NCBI RefSeq assembly: GCF_002531755.2
Contig: NZ_CP034998.1
Location: 2,232,001-2,296,000 of the forward strand
Direction: 5' to 3'
Length of the DNA stretch: 64,000 nt
Origin: Rhizobium acidisoli
GTDB lineage: Bacteria; Pseudomonadota; Alphaproteobacteria; Rhizobiales; Rhizobiaceae
Part shown: piece after piece, positions 9,788-18,543 of the stretch
Numbering within the stretch: position 1 is the first letter of the stretch
Layout of the letters: each line of letters starts with the position of its first letter
The notes under the pieces: generated by a model
What the model was told of the DNA's origin: nothing
The model's input: only the letters and a program-made list of their open reading frames with translations
Databases searched by the model: none
Position numbers and translations under genes: made by a program

Positions 9788-11239
9788 TCATACAAGGTAT
9801 TTGGAAATGACAAGAGCTAGCAAATAGACGCTGACGAGTGACTGGATACCAGCCACTGTTCGCGGCCAACCCGTTGCTTGAAACTCGTAATTTACAGGTA
9901 GTAAGCGAGCGATCCACTCACCGACGCTGATCTGGCCCCAGCCAATCCTAAAGGCCGAAAGAATGCTGAACCAAGCACCGAGGAGGAGGGGGTTGCAGTT
10001 CTGGCTCGTCAGCTTCACTGGCCGCTTGGCAAGATCTTTATTTATCAGCTCTGGCGGCCTTGGTCTAAACACCCAGATAGCGTGCCGACTATGCGGCGAT
10101 CGGGAGATGCAGAAAGCGTAGAACAACGAAAAGATTCCAGCTACTAGCCCGCCTGATAGCGCGAGTCGTTCGGGTCTTAAACCGTAGGCGTAGGGAACAC
10201 CAAAGAGGAGCCAGTTTACCGAGCCTTGCATGGCATAGGCACGATCATCACGCGCGGCCGACTCATACGCGTTCCTCTCGTTATTCAATGCGTAATTGAT
10301 TTCCGCAGCCGGGACATTGAGCTTCGCCGCGTCGAGCTTGTTTCTTAGGTCCGCCAATGTCGCCTCGGAGCCTCCGTAGCTTGAGATTGACGTCAGATCC
10401 TTTGCATCCCGCAGCGATTCTACCTGTGGCAAATGCCCAGATCGGATATTTAGATTAAGCTTCGCCAATTTGGCCTTAGGAAACGCCGCGCCATCAAGAT
10501 CGACGTTACGCATTGTTGCACCGCTCAAGTCAGCACTGTCGAATGAAGTATTTGAGAAGTCATCGTTGTCCAAATTGCCAAACCGCATTATCGCTTCTGA
10601 GAAGTCCCAATTCCGGAAGTCGCTTTCGTAGATCTGTATTCCCCTTAGGTTGGCTCCGTAGAAACTGCCACCCGGCGTCGAGCCGGTTTGCCTTAGCTGC
10701 CACATCCCGGCCATTTCAAGGTTCGACCACTGAAGGTCCACGCCAACTATCTCTGAAGAGACTATACGTGCGCCCATCATTCGAGCGTATCTCAGGTCTG
10801 CGGCCTTGAAAGAAAGGCCCGTGATCCTTGCTCCGCAAAGGTCAGCTCTTCCATCCTGAGTGTATTCGAAACTTTCGCCGGTTATCGAAGGCGGCATCGG
10901 GCTGGCATAGCCTTCACGGGCGAAATTTTCCTCTGTGTTATGGGCGGCGACCGGATCATAGGGGGGACCCACTTTGGCGGTAAGTTGTATTCTGGCCAAG
11001 GCCGCTTTTCCCAACCACACTGCGTGGTCGGCAATCACCTGATCGAGCTGCGCTTGCGTTAACGCCACGTTGTTGAACTTCCCATGGCATGGCGTTTCGA
11101 TCTCTGTGACAGGATCTTGTGGATCGTCAGTTACCTTAACGGCCGTGATCCGAGCGCTGAGCGTGAATGCTATGACTATGGCTATTAGCGCTAAGCCGAT
11201 AGGAATTGCCGATGACACGAACCGAACGACTTTCGACAT
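9788..11239 (-). CDS. Pentapeptide-repeat membrane protein
   Basis: A 483-residue protein; the ATG at 11239 starts just before a hydrophobic segment at residues about 8-28. Residues about 145-290 hold degenerate pentapeptide repeats of the A(D/N)Lxx kind (ADLCGARITGLSF, ADLRYARMMGARI, ANLRGIQIYESDF, ADLSGATMRNVDL), which fold into a right-handed beta-helix. The C-terminal half has further hydrophobic segments (around ALSGGLVAGIFSLFYAF, LLGAWFSILSAF and SLVSVYLLALVI). Pentapeptide proteins include ion-channel-fused and DNA-mimic types; nothing here decides the function. Confidence 0.75.
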   Translation of the reverse strand: MSKVVRFVSSAIPIGLALIAIVIAFTLSARITAVKVTDDPQDPVTEIETPCHGKFNNVALTQAQLDQVIADHAVWLGKAALARIQLTAKVGPPYDPVAAHNTEENFAREGYASPMPPSITGESFEYTQDGRADLCGARITGLSFKAADLRYARMMGARIVSSEIVGVDLQWSNLEMAGMWQLRQTGSTPGGSFYGANLRGIQIYESDFRNWDFSEAIMRFGNLDNDDFSNTSFDSADLSGATMRNVDLDGAAFPKAKLAKLNLNIRSGHLPQVESLRDAKDLTSISSYGGSEATLADLRNKLDAAKLNVPAAEINYALNNERNAYESAARDDRAYAMQGSVNWLLFGVPYAYGLRPERLALSGGLVAGIFSLFYAFCISRSPHSRHAIWVFRPRPPELINKDLAKRPVKLTSQNCNPLLLGAWFSILSAFRIGWGQISVGEWIARLLPVNYEFQATGWPRTVAGIQSLVSVYLLALVISKYLV

Positions 11240-11669
11240 ACGACGCCCCGCCTGCTGCCTCCACAAACTATAGTTGAAGAAAAAAGTTTGCAATAAGGTG
11301 AAACGAAGCCGAAACCAGTTGGTGCCTCGTTTTGCTCATCCAAGGAAAGCCGATCACAGATTAAGGCGGCGAGGACAACGTGGGATCGGAACATCGGTTA
11401 CTGAAAAACGCGTAAGCAGCGACCTCATTGAGACGACCTTGGGATCGATACCGAAACCGCTGACCATCCTAAGGCTCTCGCCTTTTCCATTGCTGTACTC
11501 GAAGGCAACCAACGCGAACACTCGATGCCCCTACGCTATTGCGAGAGACCCCCTATGGATGACCGTCTCACGCCGGTCAGGCCGACCCGTCCGGCTGAAG
11601 GGTGCTCATGACTATAGATCGTCCTTTCGACGGGTCTCAAGGGAAGAGGCTGGAGGCTAGGCTCCTATG
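11240..11669. other. Gap between accessory genes and Druantia locus
   Basis: About 430 bp with no gene I can support. A plus-strand open frame at 11274-11660 lacks a ribosome site and has a composition like a shadow frame. The stretch is the left border of the defence locus, but I found no attachment-site repeat in it. Confidence 0.35.
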
Positions 11670-12581
11670 TCAGAGAGAGCTGAAGATGTCGCGGTGTCGT
11701 GCCACGTAGGAACGCTCGGGCCAGAGTCTCGGGTCGGGGGGAAGATGGATCCGCTCCATCTGTTTTTCGAACAGGACTCTCAGTTCGGAGGGAACCTTGT
11801 TGTGCGACACCAATATCCTGTATTCGTCCGTCAACGAAATCAGATGCCTGTCGAACAGCCAATGCACGGTAGCCGACAGCGCTATGCCATTCTGTACGAC
11901 ATCGGGGCCGCCCGCGGCCACCGGCCAAATATGAGCCGCCTGCGCTTCGGCTTTTCCTCCGCCGTTGACAATCCTCAACCCGGTCACGGCGCAACGATTG
12001 TCGTACGCTTCGCAGACTTTCCGGCGGAATCCCGCCTCCCGGATTTTACGGTTCATGAGAATCTGCTCAATCCGTCGCTCCTGCTCCTCCATGGGCAGGC
12101 GAAGCAGGGCCTGGGTGGGCTCGTCGACATGCGCCTCGTCAAGTTCCAGCCTTATCGCGTTCGACGGCGATAGCGTTTCGGCGAGCCCTGCCCGCGCAAT
12201 GGCGGCAAAGTCCGGTTCCGAAAGGGTTCGGACAGACTTGCCCTGAAGATAGGCACCGACCCTCGTCCTATCTCCGATCTTCCGAAGATCAGCCTCGCAG
12301 TAACGGCCGTTGTCGGAGAACGGAACCGGCGCGTCGAACTCCCGAAATTCGCCGACTGCTGCATAGGCGAATCCAGGCCGGGACATATCGTCGAAGACCC
12401 GCAGAACTTTGGCCGTCGCGACGTACGCTCTTCGTCCGCCGTTACGCTGAGGCTCCCTATAAACGATACGGTCGCCGACCATCGCATCGGCGTCCGACCT
12501 GTACTGCTTGGGAAAGTGGTAACGGAACGCGATCTCGTCGTCGTAGCCCGATCTCGGTTTCGTATCGAATACGCCCTTCAA
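11670..12581 (-). CDS. HNH endonuclease, last gene of druF-G-E operon
   Basis: A 303-residue protein with an HNH_2-type nuclease domain at about residues 185-265: a Cys in NRCAVTGL, the first His in AAHIWPVAAGG, the Asn in VQNGIALS and the last His in VHWLFDRHLI. The start is a TTG at 12581 with an unusually good AAGGGGG site; no ATG fits better. It is 64 bp beyond the druE stop, on the same strand. The N-terminal 180 residues look like the regulatory half common in HNH_2 proteins. Nuclease activity is expected from the motif; membership in the Druantia system is inference from gene order. Confidence 0.8.
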   Translation of the reverse strand: MKGVFDTKPRSGYDDEIAFRYHFPKQYRSDADAMVGDRIVYREPQRNGGRRAYVATAKVLRVFDDMSRPGFAYAAVGEFREFDAPVPFSDNGRYCEADLRKIGDRTRVGAYLQGKSVRTLSEPDFAAIARAGLAETLSPSNAIRLELDEAHVDEPTQALLRLPMEEQERRIEQILMNRKIREAGFRRKVCEAYDNRCAVTGLRIVNGGGKAEAQAAHIWPVAAGGPDVVQNGIALSATVHWLFDRHLISLTDEYRILVSHNKVPSELRVLFEKQMERIHLPPDPRLWPERSYVARHRDIFSSL

Positions 12582-12615
12582 CTCAAGCCCCCTTCCATTT
12601 GCATCATCGGTCGAC

Positions 12616-12641
12616 AGGCCGGCCGCCGAAGCGGCCGGCCT
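12616..12641. other. Perfect 11-bp hairpin between druE and the HNH gene
   Basis: AGGCCGGCCGC and its exact complement flank a CGAA loop. On the plus strand it is followed by CCTTTTA, so it looks like a terminator in that direction, yet no plus-strand gene precedes it. In the minus-strand mRNA it sits 5 nt after the druE stop codon and could stabilise the druE message or reduce read-through into the HNH gene. Confidence 0.6.
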
Positions 12642-12645
12642 CCTT

Positions 12646-15600
12646 TTAGAACGCCTCGGCAGGTCGTAGCTTTGCGAACTCCGTAGCCTTCACGGGACGC
12701 CTTGCTGCCTCGAACGTATCCACGAAGTGGACGTTTCCCGTTCCGAAATGGGAGAGCGCTTCTCCGAGCAACCCGGCATTCGTCGATGCGTCGTCCAGCC
12801 GCCAGAAGGGGTGCACGATAACGAAGGTTGACACGACGCCCCCCTTGCGCTCGACAACCGCGGGAAGTTGGAGAGTTCCGGCCGTTGCTATCGTACGGTT
12901 GACCGGATCGAGCTGCTGGAGTTCAGCCGCAGATCGAGACGCGATTTCGATCCAGTCGGATATCTCGGGAGCGCTCCAGTCCCCGTTCAACCCGGCCTTC
13001 CAGTTTTCGTCGAGGCAGGACCTCAGAAAACCGACGCCAAGCCGCCAGTCCAGCAGTCCGTGATAGCCGCGGTTGTTGTACCTCTGCATGCAGCGATAGC
13101 AGGACCTGTTGCAGGTCTGCCTGTGCTCGTCGGTGAAATACGGCGACACCAAACTGTCGCCGGGGTTTTCGACGATGGAGCGCACCAACTGCAGTGCCAG
13201 CGAGGACGTCCCGACGGATCCGGCCAGTCGTCTTGAGAACCCAGCACCGTTGACGAGCGTGTCCGCGATCTGGAGCAATGGCAGACCACCCCGCAGTCGC
13301 GGTTCCAGGGTCTCGAATTCCTCGGGTCCGATATCCAGCTCGAGCGCGGCACGCTGCAGGAGAAGCTGCGTTGCCGAAACCGCGGCCGCACGCATGCTCG
13401 TCTTGTACACGCTCCGGCCGCCGAGACGATCGTACGCGAGAAGCGGCGGTACGGTCCGCATGCTCATGTAGAAGGAATCGGTTCTCTTCCTCGACATCAA
13501 GCGGACGGTTTCGTCGACGGCGGGAAGGCCGCCGTGATCCGGCGGGGACCATTTCCCCGTGTTCGTGAGCTCGTCCGGGACGACGAACTGGAACTTGAGG
13601 TTATTGCCCCAGAGCTTGGGCGGCGTCTCCCTCAGGAGAACGCTCCGCTGCACAGCCTCCCTGACGACGAACCCGTCGCCACCGCCGTTGACGTTCACAG
13701 GGCCATCGTTGCGCCGGATGATCGAAGCCTTGTCCCCGATCGCGAACATCATGTTCGTTCCGTCTACAGGGTCTGCGGTGATATCTTCCATTTCCGAAGA
13801 CGTTTCCCGTCGTGTCGGTTTAGAAACCATATCGTCCTGGTCCAGAGGCGATGGCCTGAACGCCGTTCGGAACCCGGCAGGCATGTAGTATCTGACGAAC
13901 GACGCGGCGGGTATCGCTTTGCCGCAATCGGAGCACCGCCTGTCCTCAACGGCTCCTGGCGGTGCGGTGTTGGTCGCCCCGCACGCTTCGCAGACGGCTA
14001 TGTTGGCCTGATCGGTGTACCAGTTCGGGCCGCCCGTGGTGATGAAGTTCACCGTGTTCTTTCTGCCATCGTTGAGGATCAACGTAGGCGCTGCGAAGCC
14101 GATCGACGTGTGCTTCCGCTTGTCGCGGATCAGGCTCTGACCGGGCGCGAATTCGTAGATGGCGACATCGAGATCACGGTCGATCTTATCCCATTCCGGT
14201 TGCCCGATATCGGATGACTTCGTGCCGATGATCAGGTCTCGTACCCTGGTCGGCATCCCGTACATCGGGAGCAGGCCGTTTTCGGCAAGGAAGCTCGCGA
14301 GGTTGGCATTGGATCCGGACCCCGCTTCGCGCAGCCCCATCAATTCGCCGATGAGGATCTCGGGTGTCAGAGCCTGGAGCAGTTCCTCTTCCCTGCCCGG
14401 CATGCCGGATCCCAACGCCCTCGCCGACGCGTCGCGCACGCCGATCGATGCGTCAAGAGCTCTGGCGAGGCGCTCCGGCCACGGCGATCCTTCTCCGTAG
14501 AAAATGTGAGCCGGCACGAACTCGCCGTGCACGTCCGCCCGCGCGTCGTCGCCCGGGTAATCCTCGCCGCATTCGTCACGCAGGATATCGAAGGCTTCGA
14601 TCAACCAGAACTTTCGGAGCAGTCTGAGCGGGATGGCCAGATGATCCGACGTCAGGAACGGCGGCGGCGGGGCGTCGCCCGTAATGGCTTCAGGGTGCAT
14701 GAAATAGTGGAGGTCGTGACTTCTGCTACGGCAAAGCGTCGCGACCATGGAAAATGCCTGTCCGCGGCGACCCGCGCGGCCGACACGCTGCTGGTAGTTG
14801 AAGCGCTGTGGCGGCATGTTGGCCTGATAGACCGCCTGCAGCGCGCCGATGTCAATGCCGACCTCCATCGTCGTGGTGACGGAGAGAACGTCTATCTCCC
14901 TTGCCTTCCTGTACAGATCCCCTTGGCCGCCATCCTGACCGTCGACGAAAATGCCGCGGAAACGACGGAGGCGGTCGGCTGGTGATCCCGTCTGGCCCGT
15001 CAGTTCTTCACACCGCAGCCGGAACGCTTCGATCCCGGCGTCCGCAGCGTGCTCGATACTGCGCGCAAGGAAGTGCCGCTCTCGGATCTCGGCGGTCTTC
15101 CCCGTCGGCTCCTTGGGCAGCTTCACGGCGCAGCGAGTGCACACTCCGACGCCACGATGGAGATGGACTCTCGTGCAGTTGGTGCAGGCAAAGTAACCGT
15201 GATCGCTGTCCACCAGCCTCACGAATAGCTTTTCCGGATCGATGAACCCGTTGCCGTGACCGAGGCTTCTGAGTCTTTCGATGACGGTCTCGAGTTCCTC
15301 CGCCGGCTCCTTGAGCCCCGCGGCTGCGGCGAACGTTTTTACCCGCTTGTTTTGAACCGAGAGCCCCGTCGGCCACTCCTTGCGCTGCTCGTTTTTCTCG
15401 ACCCAACGATTGCCACGCACCCTATATGCGTCGGCGAAAACACGTAGGTACGCGTCGAAGCGATCGTGGTCGGCACCTTCCGCGGGGAACAGGGATGGAT
15501 AACCCAGCCCCGTTTCTTCCAGGGCGAAGTACGTCTTGGAGAACAGGACGTCGTCCACCAAGGGCCGCATATCGGTGATGACGTCGGTTCGCGCCGCCTG

Positions 15601-18531
15601 AAGGGCATTGGCGTCTTGCTGCTCGCGCCAGCGGACAAGCTTGTCTTCCTGGCGGAAGAGTTCGTCCCACTCGAAGCCTTCCCTTCTATCTCCCTCGCCT
15701 ATCCGGGCAATTCCGACGTCGTCGGTCGGGTGCATTCCGATGTCGATCATCCGGCTAAGAAGCGGGCCAGCCTCGTCGGTCACCACCTGGCCCGTCCGCA
15801 CCGGCGTTTCGACGACACCGCTCAACGGCACCCGGCCACCTTCGCCGTTCTGCGGGAGGGCGGTGAGCCGGGCCAGGATTTTGGACATTTCGGCGTGGTC
15901 CATTTTCGCCGCGGCTTCGTTCAGTCGTGCCTGAAGCGCTTCCCGCTCCGCCGGAACGTCCGCGGCGAACGCTTCGAGGCACTCGATCAGGAGCTGCCGT
16001 CTGCTGTCCTGATGATGCCGCCGCTCGATGTCGAGCGCCGCCCGCGACGCGTCCTGCCTACTGTCGGAGAATACGACCGCCTTGGCGAGATCACCGCTGG
16101 CGTGAAGGACGGAAAACAATTCGGTCGCCACGAGCTGAGAGCTCTTCGCGAAGCCTGTCCGGAAGCTTCGGATGGGGGATTGCCTGAATTTGGCGCTACG
16201 ACCGCTATAATCGATGCCGCACGCCGGGCAGCACTTCGGCCCTGCGGAGCCCGGTGCCTTGAGGTTGTTGCCAAGTTTGGGAGGCAGGCAAAACAACCGC
16301 CCGCGGACGCCTGTCCGCCCCTCGCCGACGGATCCGAGCACGAGACCGTTCCGGGTGTCGAGGGTCGCTTCGCTCCAGGCCTCGTCGGTGGTGTCACCTT
16401 GCTGCGCGGGACGCGTCGTCGGCCAGAAGACGGCGAAGTCCTGATAACTGAGATCTTCGTAGTTTCCGGTTGCCCCAGTTTCGGGGAGACTTTCCAGCTC
16501 CGGGGAGGACGGCAACAACTCTACCGCGAGGCCGTTGCTTCGTCCGGTTTCGCCGCGTCGTCCGCCGATGAATTCTTCGCCGCAGGACTCGCAATAGACC
16601 AGTTCGAAAATCCGCTGATGGCCCTCACCCACGGTGCCGTAGCTCGTTCCGCGCTCGATCGTGACGCCCGCGAAATCGACGCCGCTGAATGTGTCGACCG
16701 GGGTGGCGAACAAGCCTTCGATGCTGCGAATGAAGATGTGTTCGCGGAAGCTGGTCGTTTTCTCGTCGATCTTGAAGCCCCAAAGATCGTGCGTCTTGTC
16801 GCCGAGCCCCCGCAGGACGGTCAGCCCCCGGAGGGCTTCCATCGCCGCTGGCGTCTTCTCGCCGAATATGCGCTCGGCTAGCGTTTCCGCCCCAGTGGCG
16901 CGCAGCCCGTTTCCGTCGGCGGTCCTGCACGCGGCTGTGAGTACGGCGGACGCCGCCTCGATAGCTTCCTTCGCTGCATCGCCCGCGGCTTGTGGTGGGA
17001 CAGCGACAAGTGCCTTCGCGCAATCGATTACGACGGCGTCCAGCTCGGCCGACCTTTCTCCGATCTTGCCGATCAGCGCGCCGTCCGCAGACAAGACCGC
17101 GATCAACGCCCTGAACGGACTTCCGTCCAGCGGAAGCGGCTTTTCGGGAGTCGGTATTTCCGGGGTCCCCGGAACGATCGCGGAAGCCCAGTCCTCCGGG
17201 CCGGTTGCACCGGGATCGTCAGCCGTTTCGCTCGTGCCGTTGGGACCGAAGAAGTCGTGGAGGTATCTCAGACTTCGTTCCCTTTGTTCGCCGTCGAGAG
17301 GAAGCGATGCGCTGGAGGCCAGGATGCGCAGCTTATGGCGATGCTCCGGCCTGTCGAGGCCGAGCTGCGCGATGAGGCCCCTTATCAAGCCCGACACTTC
17401 TGTTCCGGAAGATCCGCGCACGAGGTGGAGCTCGTCGAGCACGAGGAAGAAATAGCTGTCGTCGTCACGCTCCAGCCACTCCCTGGTGAGATCGAAAACG
17501 GGTGCCTCGACTTCTCTCGACAGCATCGTCCCGAGCATCGAGACGTTGGTGACGAGAATGTCCGGTGGCGTCGCTTGCATATCCCAGCGGGCCACGAGTT
17601 CACTCTCGTCAACGGACGGAAAAAGATATCGGGTCGGATCGTCGTCCGGATGATTTCGATCATGCGTCCTCGCCAGCTCCTGGTCCCGCTCGTAGCTGGA
17701 CATCGCCGCGGCTACTCTGGCGACCCTTCTCGCGGCAGCATCCTGTTCCTTCCGGTCGTGAGGACGGCGCGGATGGACTAGATGCCCGGCAACCGGAGTG
17801 GCTCCCGTGTAGCGGCCGAAGAAGATCCTGTTTCCGGCGAACCTTTCGTCCATCACCGCCGTCGCTTCCGGAGAAGTCAACGTCCTGCGCAGACGGCTGA
17901 GCTGGTCCTCGACCAGTGCGTTCATGGGATAGAGAACGAGCGCTCGCAGCGCCTTGGGACGATCCGACGCCTCCCCTTCTCGGTGTAGCCTGAACTCGGA
18001 AGGCGTATCCCTCCACCAGGCGTTCGCCAGATACCCGGGCTGCGGCGCGCTCCATTTCACGGCTTCCTCCGCGATAGCCGCCAGGATCGGAAGCATGAAC
18101 GCTTCTGTTTTGCCCGAGCCGGTACCCGAGGTGACGATACCGGGAGATCCGGGCCGCGTGCCCTTTGCCAGCATCTCCATCTGATGTTCGTATGGTTTGA
18201 ATATGCTCTTGCGGGTGACTTCGCCCTCCGCGGCGAGGCCCGGATAGAGGCCCGAGAGCGCCAGTTCGGCGAAAGCCCGGCGGCCGGACTTTGAAAGATG
18301 ACCGATCGGATTTTCGGAGCTTTCGAGGTCGGCAAGGTCTTCGAGTGCTAACGGGGACGATCTGTACCGAGGCACCGGTTCGAGGAACGGAACCGTGGCA
18401 AGCGTTCCGGAAGTCCGCAGCAGACGTCTACGCTCGGCCGCGAGGGCCGGACGGCGCACACGGAACGCCGTGTCCAGATAAGAGATGTACAGCTCTCTGA
18501 TGCGTTCGAACGCTCCGAGCGGGTCAAGCAT
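12646..18531 (-). CDS. druE: Druantia DruE: giant DUF1998 SF2 helicase
   Basis: A 1961-residue superfamily 2 helicase. The Walker A TSGTGSGKTEA is at about residues 134-144, the DExH box LDELHLV at about 365-371, and motif VI QRVGRAGRRG near residue 1250. The C-terminal DUF1998 zinc site (CNRSCYRC, about residue 1810) is present. Several CxxC pairs between residues 640 and 1550 (CESCGEEF, CPACGIDY, CTNCTRV with CTRCAVK, CEACGATN with CSDCGKA) suggest extra zinc ribbons. The length and the fused DUF1998 fit DruE, the hallmark of Druantia anti-phage systems; DISARM splits these domains between DrmA and DrmB. A GAGGAG site sets the start, 12 bp after druG. Confidence 0.88.
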   Translation of the reverse strand: MLDPLGAFERIRELYISYLDTAFRVRRPALAAERRRLLRTSGTLATVPFLEPVPRYRSSPLALEDLADLESSENPIGHLSKSGRRAFAELALSGLYPGLAAEGEVTRKSIFKPYEHQMEMLAKGTRPGSPGIVTSGTGSGKTEAFMLPILAAIAEEAVKWSAPQPGYLANAWWRDTPSEFRLHREGEASDRPKALRALVLYPMNALVEDQLSRLRRTLTSPEATAVMDERFAGNRIFFGRYTGATPVAGHLVHPRRPHDRKEQDAAARRVARVAAAMSSYERDQELARTHDRNHPDDDPTRYLFPSVDESELVARWDMQATPPDILVTNVSMLGTMLSREVEAPVFDLTREWLERDDDSYFFLVLDELHLVRGSSGTEVSGLIRGLIAQLGLDRPEHRHKLRILASSASLPLDGEQRERSLRYLHDFFGPNGTSETADDPGATGPEDWASAIVPGTPEIPTPEKPLPLDGSPFRALIAVLSADGALIGKIGERSAELDAVVIDCAKALVAVPPQAAGDAAKEAIEAASAVLTAACRTADGNGLRATGAETLAERIFGEKTPAAMEALRGLTVLRGLGDKTHDLWGFKIDEKTTSFREHIFIRSIEGLFATPVDTFSGVDFAGVTIERGTSYGTVGEGHQRIFELVYCESCGEEFIGGRRGETGRSNGLAVELLPSSPELESLPETGATGNYEDLSYQDFAVFWPTTRPAQQGDTTDEAWSEATLDTRNGLVLGSVGEGRTGVRGRLFCLPPKLGNNLKAPGSAGPKCCPACGIDYSGRSAKFRQSPIRSFRTGFAKSSQLVATELFSVLHASGDLAKAVVFSDSRQDASRAALDIERRHHQDSRRQLLIECLEAFAADVPAEREALQARLNEAAAKMDHAEMSKILARLTALPQNGEGGRVPLSGVVETPVRTGQVVTDEAGPLLSRMIDIGMHPTDDVGIARIGEGDRREGFEWDELFRQEDKLVRWREQQDANALQAARTDVITDMRPLVDDVLFSKTYFALEETGLGYPSLFPAEGADHDRFDAYLRVFADAYRVRGNRWVEKNEQRKEWPTGLSVQNKRVKTFAAAAGLKEPAEELETVIERLRSLGHGNGFIDPEKLFVRLVDSDHGYFACTNCTRVHLHRGVGVCTRCAVKLPKEPTGKTAEIRERHFLARSIEHAADAGIEAFRLRCEELTGQTGSPADRLRRFRGIFVDGQDGGQGDLYRKAREIDVLSVTTTMEVGIDIGALQAVYQANMPPQRFNYQQRVGRAGRRGQAFSMVATLCRSRSHDLHYFMHPEAITGDAPPPPFLTSDHLAIPLRLLRKFWLIEAFDILRDECGEDYPGDDARADVHGEFVPAHIFYGEGSPWPERLARALDASIGVRDASARALGSGMPGREEELLQALTPEILIGELMGLREAGSGSNANLASFLAENGLLPMYGMPTRVRDLIIGTKSSDIGQPEWDKIDRDLDVAIYEFAPGQSLIRDKRKHTSIGFAAPTLILNDGRKNTVNFITTGGPNWYTDQANIAVCEACGATNTAPPGAVEDRRCSDCGKAIPAASFVRYYMPAGFRTAFRPSPLDQDDMVSKPTRRETSSEMEDITADPVDGTNMMFAIGDKASIIRRNDGPVNVNGGGDGFVVREAVQRSVLLRETPPKLWGNNLKFQFVVPDELTNTGKWSPPDHGGLPAVDETVRLMSRKRTDSFYMSMRTVPPLLAYDRLGGRSVYKTSMRAAAVSATQLLLQRAALELDIGPEEFETLEPRLRGGLPLLQIADTLVNGAGFSRRLAGSVGTSSLALQLVRSIVENPGDSLVSPYFTDEHRQTCNRSCYRCMQRYNNRGYHGLLDWRLGVGFLRSCLDENWKAGLNGDWSAPEISDWIEIASRSAAELQQLDPVNRTIATAGTLQLPAVVERKGGVVSTFVIVHPFWRLDDASTNAGLLGEALSHFGTGNVHFVDTFEAARRPVKATEFAKLRPAEAF

Positions 18532-18543
18532 GGTTCATACTCC

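Noticed and set aside
11274..11660. 128-codon plus-strand frame left of the Druantia locus
   Set aside because: No ribosome site, no recognisable protein character.
15466..16881. Long open frame opposite druE (471 codons), and several others at 16661, 16990 and 13534
   Set aside because: They lie antisense to a clear helicase and have the Arg/Ala/Pro-rich composition of shadow frames in high-GC DNA.
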